From assembly GCA_946184255.1 (NCBI GenBank), contig CAMHFA010000007.1, positions 1 through 15,396 on the forward strand: 15,396 nt of DNA, given 5' to 3'. Made by a program: the position numbers and the translations under genes. A model generated the notes under the pieces. That model made no database searches. It saw nothing but the letters and a program-made list of their open reading frames with translations, and was not told where the DNA came from. Positions 1 through 6,552 of this stretch are shown piece by piece. How positions within the stretch are numbered: position 1 is the first letter of the stretch; each line of letters opens with the position of its first letter. This DNA comes from an uncultured Bacteroidales bacterium. GTDB taxonomy: Bacteria > Bacteroidota > Bacteroidia > Bacteroidales > UBA932.

Positions 1-1
1 C

Positions 2-472
2 TATGTGGGCGGTAACGACATCTTCGAGGTCATGCTGAACCTCAACCTGTTCTACATCGCCATCCTGGTGCTCGGTCTCAACATCTGGACTACCAATGAC
101 AATGCCCTCTACACCTCCGGCTTGGGACTTTCCAACATCTTCGGCTTTTCGAAGAAGACAATGGTTCTCCTCGGAGGACTCATCGGAACCCTTGCCGCCG
201 TGTGGCTCTATTGGAACTTCTGCGACTGGCTCAACATCCTCAACTGCACCCTTCCTCCCGTTGGTATCATCCTCATCTGCAGTTATTTCTCTCACAGGAA
301 GGAATACCAGGACGACGATACTCCCAAGTTCCAGGTCAACTGGGCTGCCGTCATAGGTGTCATCCTCGGCGCGGTCGTTGCCAACCTGGTCAAGTGGGGA
401 ATCCCTTCGATCAACGGAATGGCCGTGGCAGCCTGCTGCTACTTTATCGGACAGGCAATCCAGAAGAAGTAG
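2..472 (+). CDS. codB: Cytosine permease (CodB/NCS1-like), 3' part only
   Basis: The window opens inside this gene. The frame is already open at base 2, and the GTG at base 5 is not a convincing start because family members are about 400 residues or more and only about 156 are present here. The visible part is a multi-span inner-membrane C-terminus. It carries the signature LNIWTTNDNALYT, which closely resembles the LNIWTTNDN segment of E. coli CodB, then a hydrophobic span, a short aromatic loop, a LPPVGIIL segment matching the FIPPLGG region of CodB, and a final pair of hydrophobic segments ending in QKK. CodB proteins import cytosine by cation symport. A cytosine deaminase partner would be expected upstream, outside the window. 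The gene is followed by an intrinsic terminator and is independent of the downstream fur-like gene. The NCS1 family call is secure; cytosine as substrate is inferred from similarity. Confidence 0.85.
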   Translation, partial: YVGGNDIFEVMLNLNLFYIAILVLGLNIWTTNDNALYTSGLGLSNIFGFSKKTMVLLGGLIGTLAAVWLYWNFCDWLNILNCTLPPVGIILICSYFSHRKEYQDDDTPKFQVNWAAVIGVILGAVVANLVKWGIPSINGMAVAACCYFIGQAIQKK

Positions 473-534
473 TGGTTTTGTATTCTGCAAATCCCGACCG
501 TTTTTCGTAAGCGGCTGAAACATAATAACTTGTG

Positions 535-568
535 AAAAACGCATAGATTAATAGTCTATGCGTTTTTT
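535..568 (+). terminator. Intrinsic terminator after codB-like gene
   Basis: A perfect 13-bp inverted repeat (535-547 with 555-567) encloses a 7-nt loop. The right arm ends in a run of six T (563-568), and the left arm begins with five A, so it could also stop transcription on the minus strand. It lies 63 bases past the permease stop and upstream of the fur promoter. Confidence 0.88.
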
Positions 569-591
569 GTATCTTATTGATTCTATGCTTG

Positions 592-621
592 TTGAGAAAA
601 ACGCTTTTTTAGTTATATTTG
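592..621 (+). promoter_or_regulatory. Bacteroidetes-type promoter of the fur-like gene
   Basis: A perfect -7 box TATATTTG (consensus TAnnTTTG) at 614-621 follows a TTG at 592-594 with a 19-base spacer, which fits the Bacteroidetes primary sigma pattern. The box ends only 4 bases before the ATG at 626, so transcription should start at or right beside the start codon and the mRNA would be leaderless. Confidence 0.6.
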
Positions 622-625
622 TTAT

Positions 626-1051
626 ATGTCAAAGTCAGATGTGGATAAGCTCCTGGTGGAGCATGGAATCAAAGTTACAGCAAACCGTTTGCTGGTGGCC
701 GAGGCGCTCGGGCATGAGAAGCGCCCTTTGAGCCTTATGGAATTGGAGGACAGGATCGAGACTATCGACAAGTCCGGGATTTTCCGCTGCCTGAACACCT
801 TCAAGGAACATCATCTTGTCCATTCCATTGAGGACGTGGAGGGAACCCGTTATGAACTGTGTTTGAGCCACGATCCCGATCATGACGAAGATACCCACGT
901 CCATTTCTATTGCGAGAGATGCCACCGAACCTTCTGCCTTGACGACATCCATATCCCTCCGGTGGTACTTCCTGAAGGATATGACTCCAGGACCAGCAAC
1001 TATCTTGTGAAAGGAATCTGTCCGGAGTGTTCCGGCCACCATTCAGTTTGA
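626..1051 (+). CDS. Fur-family metal-responsive transcriptional regulator
   Basis: A 141-residue protein of typical Fur/Zur/PerR length that would bind operator DNA as a metal-loaded dimer. The N-terminal winged helix spans roughly residues 1-75 and includes the family-like TANRLLVAEAL helix. The recognition-helix region reads SGIFRCLNTFKEHHLV where classical Fur proteins have ATVYRTL. The dimerisation half holds an acidic, His-rich stretch (residues 82-93) running into HVHFYCERC. Two cysteine pairs, C96/C99 and C132/C135, fit the structural zinc site. The metal sensed cannot be read from sequence, but the neighbouring Zn/Cd ATPase makes a zinc-responsive (Zur-like) role reasonable. No Shine-Dalgarno sequence precedes the ATG, in keeping with the very close -7 box. 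A gap of 43 bases separates it from the next gene on the same strand. Confidence 0.88.
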   Translation: MSKSDVDKLLVEHGIKVTANRLLVAEALGHEKRPLSLMELEDRIETIDKSGIFRCLNTFKEHHLVHSIEDVEGTRYELCLSHDPDHDEDTHVHFYCERCHRTFCLDDIHIPPVVLPEGYDSRTSNYLVKGICPECSGHHSV

Positions 1052-1094
1052 TGTTTTGAAAAAATCGTATATTGCAGAAAATTAACGTATTGAT

Positions 1095-1721
1095 ATGAAA
1101 CAGTTAGTAATGGCAACCCTTGCAGTGATCCTTTCGTTCGCTGCATACGCCCAGAACAAGGTCAATCTTCCCGCTCCCCGTAAGGATGCAGACATGACTC
1201 TTTATCAGGCTCTTCAGCAGAGGGCTTCCGTAAGGGATTTCAAGACTGTCGCAGTTCCCGACCAGACCCTGTCAGACCTTCTCTGGGCAGCTGTCGGAAT
1301 CAACCGTGAGGATGGCAGGCTGACTGCTCCTACTGCTATGAACACCCAGGAGATCCGTCTCTACGTCTGCCGTACTGATGGAGCTTATGAATATATTGCC
1401 AAGGACAACTGCCTTGTTAAACTGAGCGAGAAGGACCTTCGCAGGGATGTCGCGGCAGGCCAGGGCAATATCGGTGATGCTCCTCTCTTCCTTCTGATCG
1501 TTGCCGATCTCAACAAGTACAACCGTCCGGGGCCCAGAACCGCTACCTTCGGAGCGGTTGACTGCGGCTATGTCTCACAGAATATCTGTCTGGCATGCCA
1601 GGCTCTGGGCCTTGCAACTGTCCCTCGTGCCATGATGGATCAGGAGACACTGAAAAAGGAGCTTGGCCTCAAAGATGGCATGGAGCTCCTTATCAATCAT
1701 CCGGTAGGATATAAGAAATAG
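1095..1721 (+). CDS. Exported nitroreductase-family protein
   Basis: A 208-residue protein with a clear N-terminal signal peptide (basic MK, hydrophobic core, probable cleavage after AYA near residue 19), so it should act in the periplasm or outside the cytoplasm. The mature part has the FMN-dependent nitroreductase fold. RASVRDF at residues 43-49 corresponds to the family's RxSxRxF phosphate-binding motif. APTAMNTQE (78-86) corresponds to the conserved P-S-N-Q-type loop. A D156-to-L173 segment with CGYVSQNICLACQALGLA fits the dimer helix near the flavin, and the chain ends in NHPVGYKK, like the usual terminal GYP strand. Substrate is unknown. Most family members are cytoplasmic, so the signal peptide is notable, though exported members do occur in Bacteroidales annotations. 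It could be cotranscribed with the fur-like gene. It converges on the ATPase with only 14 bases between the stops. Confidence 0.83.
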   Translation: MKQLVMATLAVILSFAAYAQNKVNLPAPRKDADMTLYQALQQRASVRDFKTVAVPDQTLSDLLWAAVGINREDGRLTAPTAMNTQEIRLYVCRTDGAYEYIAKDNCLVKLSEKDLRRDVAAGQGNIGDAPLFLLIVADLNKYNRPGPRTATFGAVDCGYVSQNICLACQALGLATVPRAMMDQETLKKELGLKDGMELLINHPVGYKK

Positions 1722-1735
1722 TATTCTGCTATAAA

Positions 1736-3619
1736 TCAAACTTTCAGTGTCCTGGCGGAGTTCAAAACCGCCAGGACAAGCATTCCTACGTCAGCAAGAA
1801 CCGCCATCCACATAGTGGCTAAACCAGGGATAGCGAGCAGCAGTACGAGCACCTTGAAGAATATCGAGAAGAAAGTGTTCTGCCTGGCAATTCCCAGGGT
1901 CTTCCGGGCAATCTTTATCCCCTCAGCCAGTTTCGAAGGCTTGTCGTCCATCAGTACCACATCTGCAGCCTCTATAGCCGCATCCGACCCAAGTGCGCCC
2001 ATAGCTATTCCCACATCCGCCCTGGCCAGTACCGGAGCATCGTTTATCCCGTCTCCTACGAATGCCAGCCTGGCATCCTTGTCGAGCCCTTTTAGAAGAC
2101 TCTCAACCTGGGCGACTTTCCCGTCGGGGAGTAGCCCGGCCCTGTACTCATCGATTCCTGCTGCCTTTGCCACCTCTGCAGCCACCTCTTCCTTGTCTCC
2201 TGTGAGCATTACGGTCTTGCGGATCCCTTGTTCCTTCAAGGCCTTTATTGCTGCTGCAGCATCTTCCTTGATCCTGTCCGAAACCACTATGTGACCGGCA
2301 TATTCTCTGTCAACGCAGACATGGACTATCGTTCCGCTCTTTTCGCAGTCCTTCCATCCCGCTCCTGCGGCCTCCATCATTCTGCTGTTTCCAACGCAGA
2401 CTGTCTTGCCGTTTACCCTGGCCCTGACACCCTGTCCGGCAATCTCCTCCACATCTTCCACCATGCAACTGTCTGCTTCGTCGGGATAGGCATTCTTGAG
2501 CGACAGCCCGACCGGATGTGATGAATATCTTTCAACATGGGCTGCAAGATGAAGCAGCTCCTTTTCGTCCAGTTTTTCAGGATGGACTGTAGTTACTTCG
2601 AATACCCCTTCTGTCAGGGTCCCGGTCTTGTCGAAAACTACTGTGTCCAGTTTCCCAAGCGCCTCCAGGTAATTCGATCCCTTTACAAGGATACCCTTCC
2701 TTGAAGCACCGCCTATACCTCCGAAAAAGGCCAGGGGTATGGACACCACCAGAGCGCATGGGCAAGACACGATCAGGAAAGTAAGCGCCCTGTAAAGCCA
2801 TTTGGCTATGTTGCCTGAGAAGTCACCGGAAAGCAGGGGAGAAAGGAATGCAAGGATCAGGGCAGCTGCTACTACTATCGGGGTATAGACCCTTGCGAAC
2901 CTTGTGATGAAATTCTCGCTTGTGGACTTGTTCGAGGATGCATTCTCTACCAGATCTAGTATCCTTGAGGCCGTGGATTCCCCGAACACCTTGGTGACCT
3001 TTGCCCTGACCACTCCGGAGAGGTTTACGCAGCCTGAGAGTATTTCGTCTCCGATTCCTATCCCGCGGGGGATGCTCTCTCCTGTTAGAGCCACAGTGTC
3101 AAGGCTTGAATTGCCTTCTAAAACAACCCCATCCATAGGAACCCTTTCACCTGGTTTTACTACTATTATCTCTCCAACCTTCACTTCTTCTGGATTGACT
3201 GTAGTGATTGTCCCGTCCCTTTCAACATTAGCGGTATCTGGCCTGATGTCCATCAGATTTGAAATCGATTCCCTGCTCTTTCCCTCGGCCATTTCTTCGA
3301 AGAATTCCCCGACCTGGAAGAACAGCATGACGAAGACAGCCTCGGGGAACTGGCTCTCTGCCCCGGGAAGGAAACCGATTGTCAAGGCTCCCAGTGTTGC
3401 GATACTCATGAGGAAGTCTTCATCCAGAAGTTCGCCATGGAGAAGTTTCTCACCTGCCTCCATCAGCGTCTCACCTCCTGCTATTAGGTAGGGGACCAGG
3501 AAAATCAGGAGTTCCTGCCACATTTTAAGATCCGTCGCCTTGCTTATCAGGATTGCCGCGACCAGAAGAACCGCGCTGACTATAATCTTTATCAGTCTTT
3601 CCTTGTTCTCTTTTTCCAT
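1736..3619 (-). CDS. zntA: Zn2+/Cd2+-type heavy-metal P1B-ATPase
   Basis: An inner-membrane ATPase that expels divalent metals. Counting from the upstream ATG at 3625, the landmarks are: actuator TGES (181-184), metal-binding CPC in the membrane (288-290), phosphorylation motif DKTGT (332-336), SSHP for nucleotide binding (368-371) and hinge GDGINDAP (524-531). After these come Lys591 and Asp612 in the last membrane segments, at positions matching the ZntA residues linked to Zn/Cd/Pb selectivity (P1B-2 group). The protein is about 627 residues and starts directly with a membrane segment, so it lacks the usual N-terminal HMA metal-binding domain. I prefer the second ATG (3619) because an AAGGA sits 6 bases upstream of it and abuts the first ATG. 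The fur-like gene nearby suggests metal control, but no operator was recognised. Confidence 0.93.
   Translation of the reverse strand: MEKENKERLIKIIVSAVLLVAAILISKATDLKMWQELLIFLVPYLIAGGETLMEAGEKLLHGELLDEDFLMSIATLGALTIGFLPGAESQFPEAVFVMLFFQVGEFFEEMAEGKSRESISNLMDIRPDTANVERDGTITTVNPEEVKVGEIIVVKPGERVPMDGVVLEGNSSLDTVALTGESIPRGIGIGDEILSGCVNLSGVVRAKVTKVFGESTASRILDLVENASSNKSTSENFITRFARVYTPIVVAAALILAFLSPLLSGDFSGNIAKWLYRALTFLIVSCPCALVVSIPLAFFGGIGGASRKGILVKGSNYLEALGKLDTVVFDKTGTLTEGVFEVTTVHPEKLDEKELLHLAAHVERYSSHPVGLSLKNAYPDEADSCMVEDVEEIAGQGVRARVNGKTVCVGNSRMMEAAGAGWKDCEKSGTIVHVCVDREYAGHIVVSDRIKEDAAAAIKALKEQGIRKTVMLTGDKEEVAAEVAKAAGIDEYRAGLLPDGKVAQVESLLKGLDKDARLAFVGDGINDAPVLARADVGIAMGALGSDAAIEAADVVLMDDKPSKLAEGIKIARKTLGIARQNTFFSIFFKVLVLLLAIPGLATMWMAVLADVGMLVLAVLNSARTLKV
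1748..1778 (-). terminator. Terminator-like hairpin inside the 3' end of the ATPase gene
   Basis: A perfect 11-bp, GC-rich inverted repeat (1748-1758 with 1768-1778) flanks a 9-base loop within the last codons of the ATPase. On the minus strand it is followed by AT-rich sequence up to and past the stop at 1736, but not by a clean T run. It could mark or protect the mRNA 3' end in a convergent pair with no intergenic room. Chance conservation of codons remains possible. Confidence 0.45.
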
Positions 3620-3625
3620 ATTCAT

Positions 3626-3630
3626 TCCTT
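3626..3630 (-). promoter_or_regulatory. Ribosome binding site that decides the ATPase start
   Basis: Read on the minus strand, AAGGA directly abuts the ATG at 3625 and lies 6 bases from the ATG at 3619. Only the second spacing suits initiation, so translation probably begins at 3619. Confidence 0.5.
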
Positions 3631-3664
3631 TTTTATTTCTATCTTCGCTCCGGTCCCCCCTGTT

Positions 3665-3825
3665 ACGAACTACGTTCGTTTCCTCCTTCTCGCTCGAAAG
3701 AGCAAACGGGCTTGCTCTTTACTCACTCGTGTGTCGGTTAACGTGCCGAGGGTGGCAGTGGTCCAGGGACCAAAGGTCCCGGCCCGAGACAAAGGTGGCA
3801 AGAAAGAATTGCAACCGGGTTGCAA
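3665..3825. repeat. Cluster of perfect inverted repeats in a divergent intergenic region
   Basis: The gene-free stretch 3620-3942 separates the divergent ATPase and secreted-protein genes. It holds four tight hairpins: ACGAAC/GTTCGT (3665-3679, loop TAC), AAAGAGCAA/TTGCTCTTT (3697-3720, 6-base loop), GGGACC/GGTCCC (3766-3780, loop AAA) and TTGCAACC/GGTTGCAA (3809-3825, one central base). A GGTCC at 3760-3764 can pair alternatively with the GGACC at 3767-3771. GGTGGCA occurs at 3751 and 3794. None has a terminator T tract. The short reading frames across it look like shadows. The pattern resembles a dispersed intergenic repeat element or a structured RNA leader. No known riboswitch was recognised. 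The rest of the gap holds a direct repeat (3844-3872) and no promoter I can support. Confidence 0.6.
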
Positions 3826-3942
3826 AGTGTGAGGAACGGGTGTTTTGTCGATGAATTACAGGCATTTGTCGAGATAGTCCGGGATGAGTGTGAAAACGGC
3901 TGGGGTTTTGCAATTGTCCAGTCAAACCAAAACCTATAAGTC

Positions 3943-4725
3943 ATGAAAACTTTAGTCAGATATTCAGCCTTTGTCCTCGCGATAGCGATGGCGGCTATGA
4001 TCAATACAGGTGAGCTCAATGCTCAGGTCCGTTCCAGCGCTGGTCGTTCCGGTCAGTCCAGAGCCCAGCAGGTTACTCCCAGGGCCACTCCAAGGGCCCA
4101 GCAGGTTACTCCTAAGGACCAGATGAAGATGGATAAGAAACAGGATAAGGTCGACCGTCAGCAGATGCCGGCGAACATCAACCGCCAGCCTGAACTCAAC
4201 CATCAAGTCGATATGGCCCGGAAGAACAACCAGCTCATGGTTCCTTTCCGTCCTGACAGACACGGCAGGGTATGGCATGCACCGGTCATGGCACCGGTAC
4301 CGGTCTTCACTCCGGCCCAGGTCAGAATCAGGACCAACGCAACCAGGCTGGTCGTTTACACCGACTTCTTCACCAAGGCTCAGGCTTATGCCTACGTCTC
4401 CAACCTCCTTGCAGATATGTACTATGACATCGACACCTATGACACTTCCTACGGATGGTTCAACACCTCCATGACTGTGATCCCCACTCCTCACGGATGG
4501 GCTGATCCGAGGGCGGCGAATCAGTTCAGGATCAGGTTCGATTTCAAGCGCAGCGGCGGAAGGATCAAGGTCTATATCACGGCACAGTGGAGAGAGTCCA
4601 TGCTTGGAGGTCCCCTGTATGACCTTCGCTACCAGCCCAGCGACCGCTACAGCACCTTCTACGCCTGGAATATCCTCGAGCAGATAGCCTCTGCCATCCC
4701 TAACTATAGGATTGAATTCCAGTAA
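3943..4725 (+). CDS. Secreted protein of unknown function
   Basis: A 260-residue protein with a signal peptide (basic start, hydrophobic core, probable cleavage after LNA near residue 27). I do not recognise the family. The mature protein has two parts. Residues about 28-95 are a low-complexity, Gln/Pro/Arg/Lys-rich region with a duplicated RAQQVTP (40-46 and 51-57), probably disordered. Residues about 125-260 look folded, with an alternating pattern: a strand (TRLVVYTDFF), an Ala/Tyr-rich helix, a Tyr/Asp-rich turn, strands around MTVIP and FRIRFDFKR, a strand KVYITAQWRE, a helix (FYAWNILEQIASAI) and a last strand. That pattern suggests a small alpha/beta domain. There is no lipobox, so it is probably soluble in the periplasm or exported. 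It is a single-gene unit closed by its own terminator. Confidence 0.75.
   Translation: MKTLVRYSAFVLAIAMAAMINTGELNAQVRSSAGRSGQSRAQQVTPRATPRAQQVTPKDQMKMDKKQDKVDRQQMPANINRQPELNHQVDMARKNNQLMVPFRPDRHGRVWHAPVMAPVPVFTPAQVRIRTNATRLVVYTDFFTKAQAYAYVSNLLADMYYDIDTYDTSYGWFNTSMTVIPTPHGWADPRAANQFRIRFDFKRSGGRIKVYITAQWRESMLGGPLYDLRYQPSDRYSTFYAWNILEQIASAIPNYRIEFQ
4063..4112 (+). repeat. In-frame 17-bp direct repeat in the secreted-protein gene
   Basis: The sequence GCCCAGCAGGTTACTCC occurs identically at 4063-4079 and 4096-4112, 33 bases (11 codons) apart. It duplicates part of the Gln/Pro-rich linker. It probably arose by slippage or duplication, and copy number may vary between strains. Confidence 0.8.
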
Positions 4726-4733
4726 TATGATAG

Positions 4734-4766
4734 ATGGTCCGGATTAAACTCCGGACCATGATTTTT
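4734..4766 (+). terminator. Intrinsic terminator after the unknown secreted protein
   Basis: A perfect 10-bp inverted repeat, ATGGTCCGGA (4734-4743) with TCCGGACCAT (4750-4759), encloses a 6-base loop and is followed by GA and five T. It starts 8 bases after the stop codon. Confidence 0.88.
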
Positions 4767-4806
4767 GTCTAAAATACAGAAAAACATCTTTTAAAAAATC
4801 ACGATC

Positions 4807-5430
4807 ATGAAGAAAACATTGTTTGTCATCTCAGCAGCGTTGTTGCTCTCAATCTGCGCCTTCGCCCAGGAAAACCGCAGGCAAGGATTCGAGAGGCCTG
4901 ACGAGGCCACTATGCTCAAGATGCGCACTGACCGCATGGCCAGGGAGTTGGGGCTGGATGAGGCCCAGACAGCAAAGCTCCTTGAATTGAATCAGAAGTA
5001 TCCTAACACCATGATGGGCCCCCGAATGGGCGGTCAAGGCAGACCCGGAATGGGAAGACCTCCCAGAGATGGAATGAACGACCAGAATGCAACGGAAGAG
5101 AATGCCCCTAAGAAGGACAGGAAAGCCCGGAAAGCTGAAGAGAAAAAGGCTCAGGAAGCCCAGATAAAAGAGATGGAGGCTGCAATGGAAGCCTATGAGA
5201 ATGAGCTTAAGGGCATCCTTACCGAAGAGCAGTTCAAGACTTATCAGGAGAACAAGAACAGGCGTATGCAGCAGATGCAGCAGCGCGGTCCTGGAGGTCC
5301 TGGCGGCCCCGGTAGGGGAGGCTTCGGTCCTGGCGGTCCCGGTGGCAACAGAGGTGGCTTCGGTGGTAACGGAGGCGGCTTCGGAAACAATGGAGGCGGT
5401 TTTGGAAATAACAACGGAGAGAACTGGTAG
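4807..5430 (+). CDS. Secreted DUF4890/Spy-like protein with Gly-rich tail
   Basis: A 207-residue exported protein with a signal peptide of about 20 residues ending in CAFAQ. Residues 30-65 form a helix with the LGLDEAQTAKLLELNQKY pattern seen in Spy/CpxP-like and DUF4890 proteins. A Met/Gly/Pro-rich loop follows (69-92). A highly charged Lys/Glu helix (100-150) ends with the LTEEQFKTY motif, recalling the LTxxQ repeats of Spy. Residues 160-207 are a Gly-rich tail built from GGPGG, GGFG and GNNGG units. Family members of this kind in Bacteroidales are assigned to DUF4890 and have no established function; Spy relatives are periplasmic chaperones induced by envelope stress. The stop is 3 bases from the next ATG, so it is likely cotranscribed with the aldo/keto reductase. 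No convincing Shine-Dalgarno sequence precedes the start. Confidence 0.82.
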   Translation: MKKTLFVISAALLLSICAFAQENRRQGFERPDEATMLKMRTDRMARELGLDEAQTAKLLELNQKYPNTMMGPRMGGQGRPGMGRPPRDGMNDQNATEENAPKKDRKARKAEEKKAQEAQIKEMEAAMEAYENELKGILTEEQFKTYQENKNRRMQQMQQRGPGGPGGPGRGGFGPGGPGGNRGGFGGNGGGFGNNGGGFGNNNGENW

Positions 5431-5433
5431 TAA

Positions 5434-6552
5434 ATGAAGAAATTAGGCTTTGGCCTCATGCGGCTTCCGCTTCTGGATCCGCGAAACCCTAAATCCATAG
5501 ACATCGACCATTTCAAGAGAATGGTCGATGTCTTCATGGAAAGAGGTTTTACTTATTTCGACACGGCATATACATACCACCAGAGCAAGAGCGAGGCGGC
5601 TTTCCGCATGGCCGTACAGGAGAGGTACCCTCGCGACCGGTTCACCCTCACGGACAAGATGCCAATGTGGGAGGTCAAGCAGGAGTCGGACTATGAACGG
5701 TTGTTCAACGTACAGTTGCAGAGGACAGGTGTGGAGTATTTCGATTACTACTGGTTCCACACCCTCAATAAGGGATATGTCGATATCCTTGACCGTACCA
5801 ACGGATGGGATTTCGCTCTGCGTAAGCAAAAGGAAGGCAGGGTCAAGAACATAGGTTTTTCCTTCCATGACGATTCTCCGACCCTCGAGCGAATCCTCAA
5901 GGAGCACCCCGAGATGGAATATGTCCAGTTGCAGATCAACTATGTAGATTGGGATTCTCCTTCAATCGAATCTGCCAGATGTTACGAACTTTGCGAGAAA
6001 TACGGTCGCAAGGTAATAGTCATGGAACCTGTCAAGGGAGGCTCCCTTGCCCAGATTCCTTCCGAAGTAGAGGCAATTTTCAAGGAGCATTCTCCCGGGG
6101 CCTCACCTGCATCTTGGGCGATCCGTTTCGCGGCATCCCTGCCGAACGTGGTGATGGTCCTAAGTGGAATGAGCGAACTTTCACAGGTCGAGGACAACAC
6201 CTCGTTCATGGCCGATTTCCAGCCCCTGGACGACGAAGAACAACTCGTACTCGCAAGGGCGGCCGGAATGATCAAGAACTCGATCGCTATTCCCTGCACC
6301 TCATGCCATTACTGCACTGACGGTTGCCCGATGAACATTGCAATCCCTGAATATTTTGCCATCTATAACTCCCTGAAGCAGTTCGGAAAATCCTCGGCCT
6401 TCAACAGCAGGTTCTATTTCAACAGAATCTCGGCATATCGTGGCAAACCGTCCGACTGTATCGAATGCGGACAATGCGAGGAGCATTGCCCCCAGCATCT
6501 TCCAATTATCAACAACCTGAAACTCGTGTCCGGGGAATACGAGAAGAATTAG
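5434..6552 (+). CDS. Aldo/keto reductase fused to a 2[4Fe-4S] ferredoxin domain
   Basis: A 372-residue cytoplasmic oxidoreductase. Residues 1-280 form the aldo/keto reductase barrel. The opening GFGLMRLPL is typical, and the catalytic tetrad can be placed at Asp43, Tyr48 (in FDTAYTYH), Lys75 (TDKMP) and His109 (YWFHTL). Residues 285-355 hold two four-cysteine clusters, C288/C291/C294/C298 and C342/C345/C348/C352, each in a CxxCxxCxxxC arrangement, so two [4Fe-4S] clusters are expected. This architecture is common in anaerobes as predicted oxidoreductases of the aldo/keto reductase family. The natural substrate is unknown, and the clusters suggest electron exchange with ferredoxin-like partners. 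The ATG lies 3 bases after the stop of the DUF4890-type gene, indicating coupling. The 3' end overlaps the convergent symporter gene by 4 bases, with interlocked stop codons. Confidence 0.92.
   Translation: MKKLGFGLMRLPLLDPRNPKSIDIDHFKRMVDVFMERGFTYFDTAYTYHQSKSEAAFRMAVQERYPRDRFTLTDKMPMWEVKQESDYERLFNVQLQRTGVEYFDYYWFHTLNKGYVDILDRTNGWDFALRKQKEGRVKNIGFSFHDDSPTLERILKEHPEMEYVQLQINYVDWDSPSIESARCYELCEKYGRKVIVMEPVKGGSLAQIPSEVEAIFKEHSPGASPASWAIRFAASLPNVVMVLSGMSELSQVEDNTSFMADFQPLDDEEQLVLARAAGMIKNSIAIPCTSCHYCTDGCPMNIAIPEYFAIYNSLKQFGKSSAFNSRFYFNRISAYRGKPSDCIECGQCEEHCPQHLPIINNLKLVSGEYEKN

Noticed and set aside
635..1042. Long minus-strand reading frame opposite the fur-like gene
   Set aside because: It is a shadow of the fur-like gene, with no family resemblance and no promoter or ribosome site.
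1051..1094. Promoter for the nitroreductase gene
   Set aside because: TTTG at 1055-1058 and TATATTGC at 1068-1075 are only 9 bases apart, and other pairings need two mismatches or wrong spacing.
3626..3825. Possible metal-sensing (NiCo/czcD-type) riboswitch in the ATPase leader
   Set aside because: I could not find the conserved four-way-junction core of that class. The hairpins are simple and isolated, so only a generic structured or repeat element is claimed.
3540..3925. Reading frames on both strands across the ATPase upstream region
   Set aside because: They start in or run through the hairpin cluster, have odd compositions rich in Arg and Cys, and lack ribosome sites.
5195..5537. Alternative frames through the Gly-rich repeat region of the DUF4890-type gene
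   Set aside because: They are low-complexity products of the GGN repeats read out of frame.
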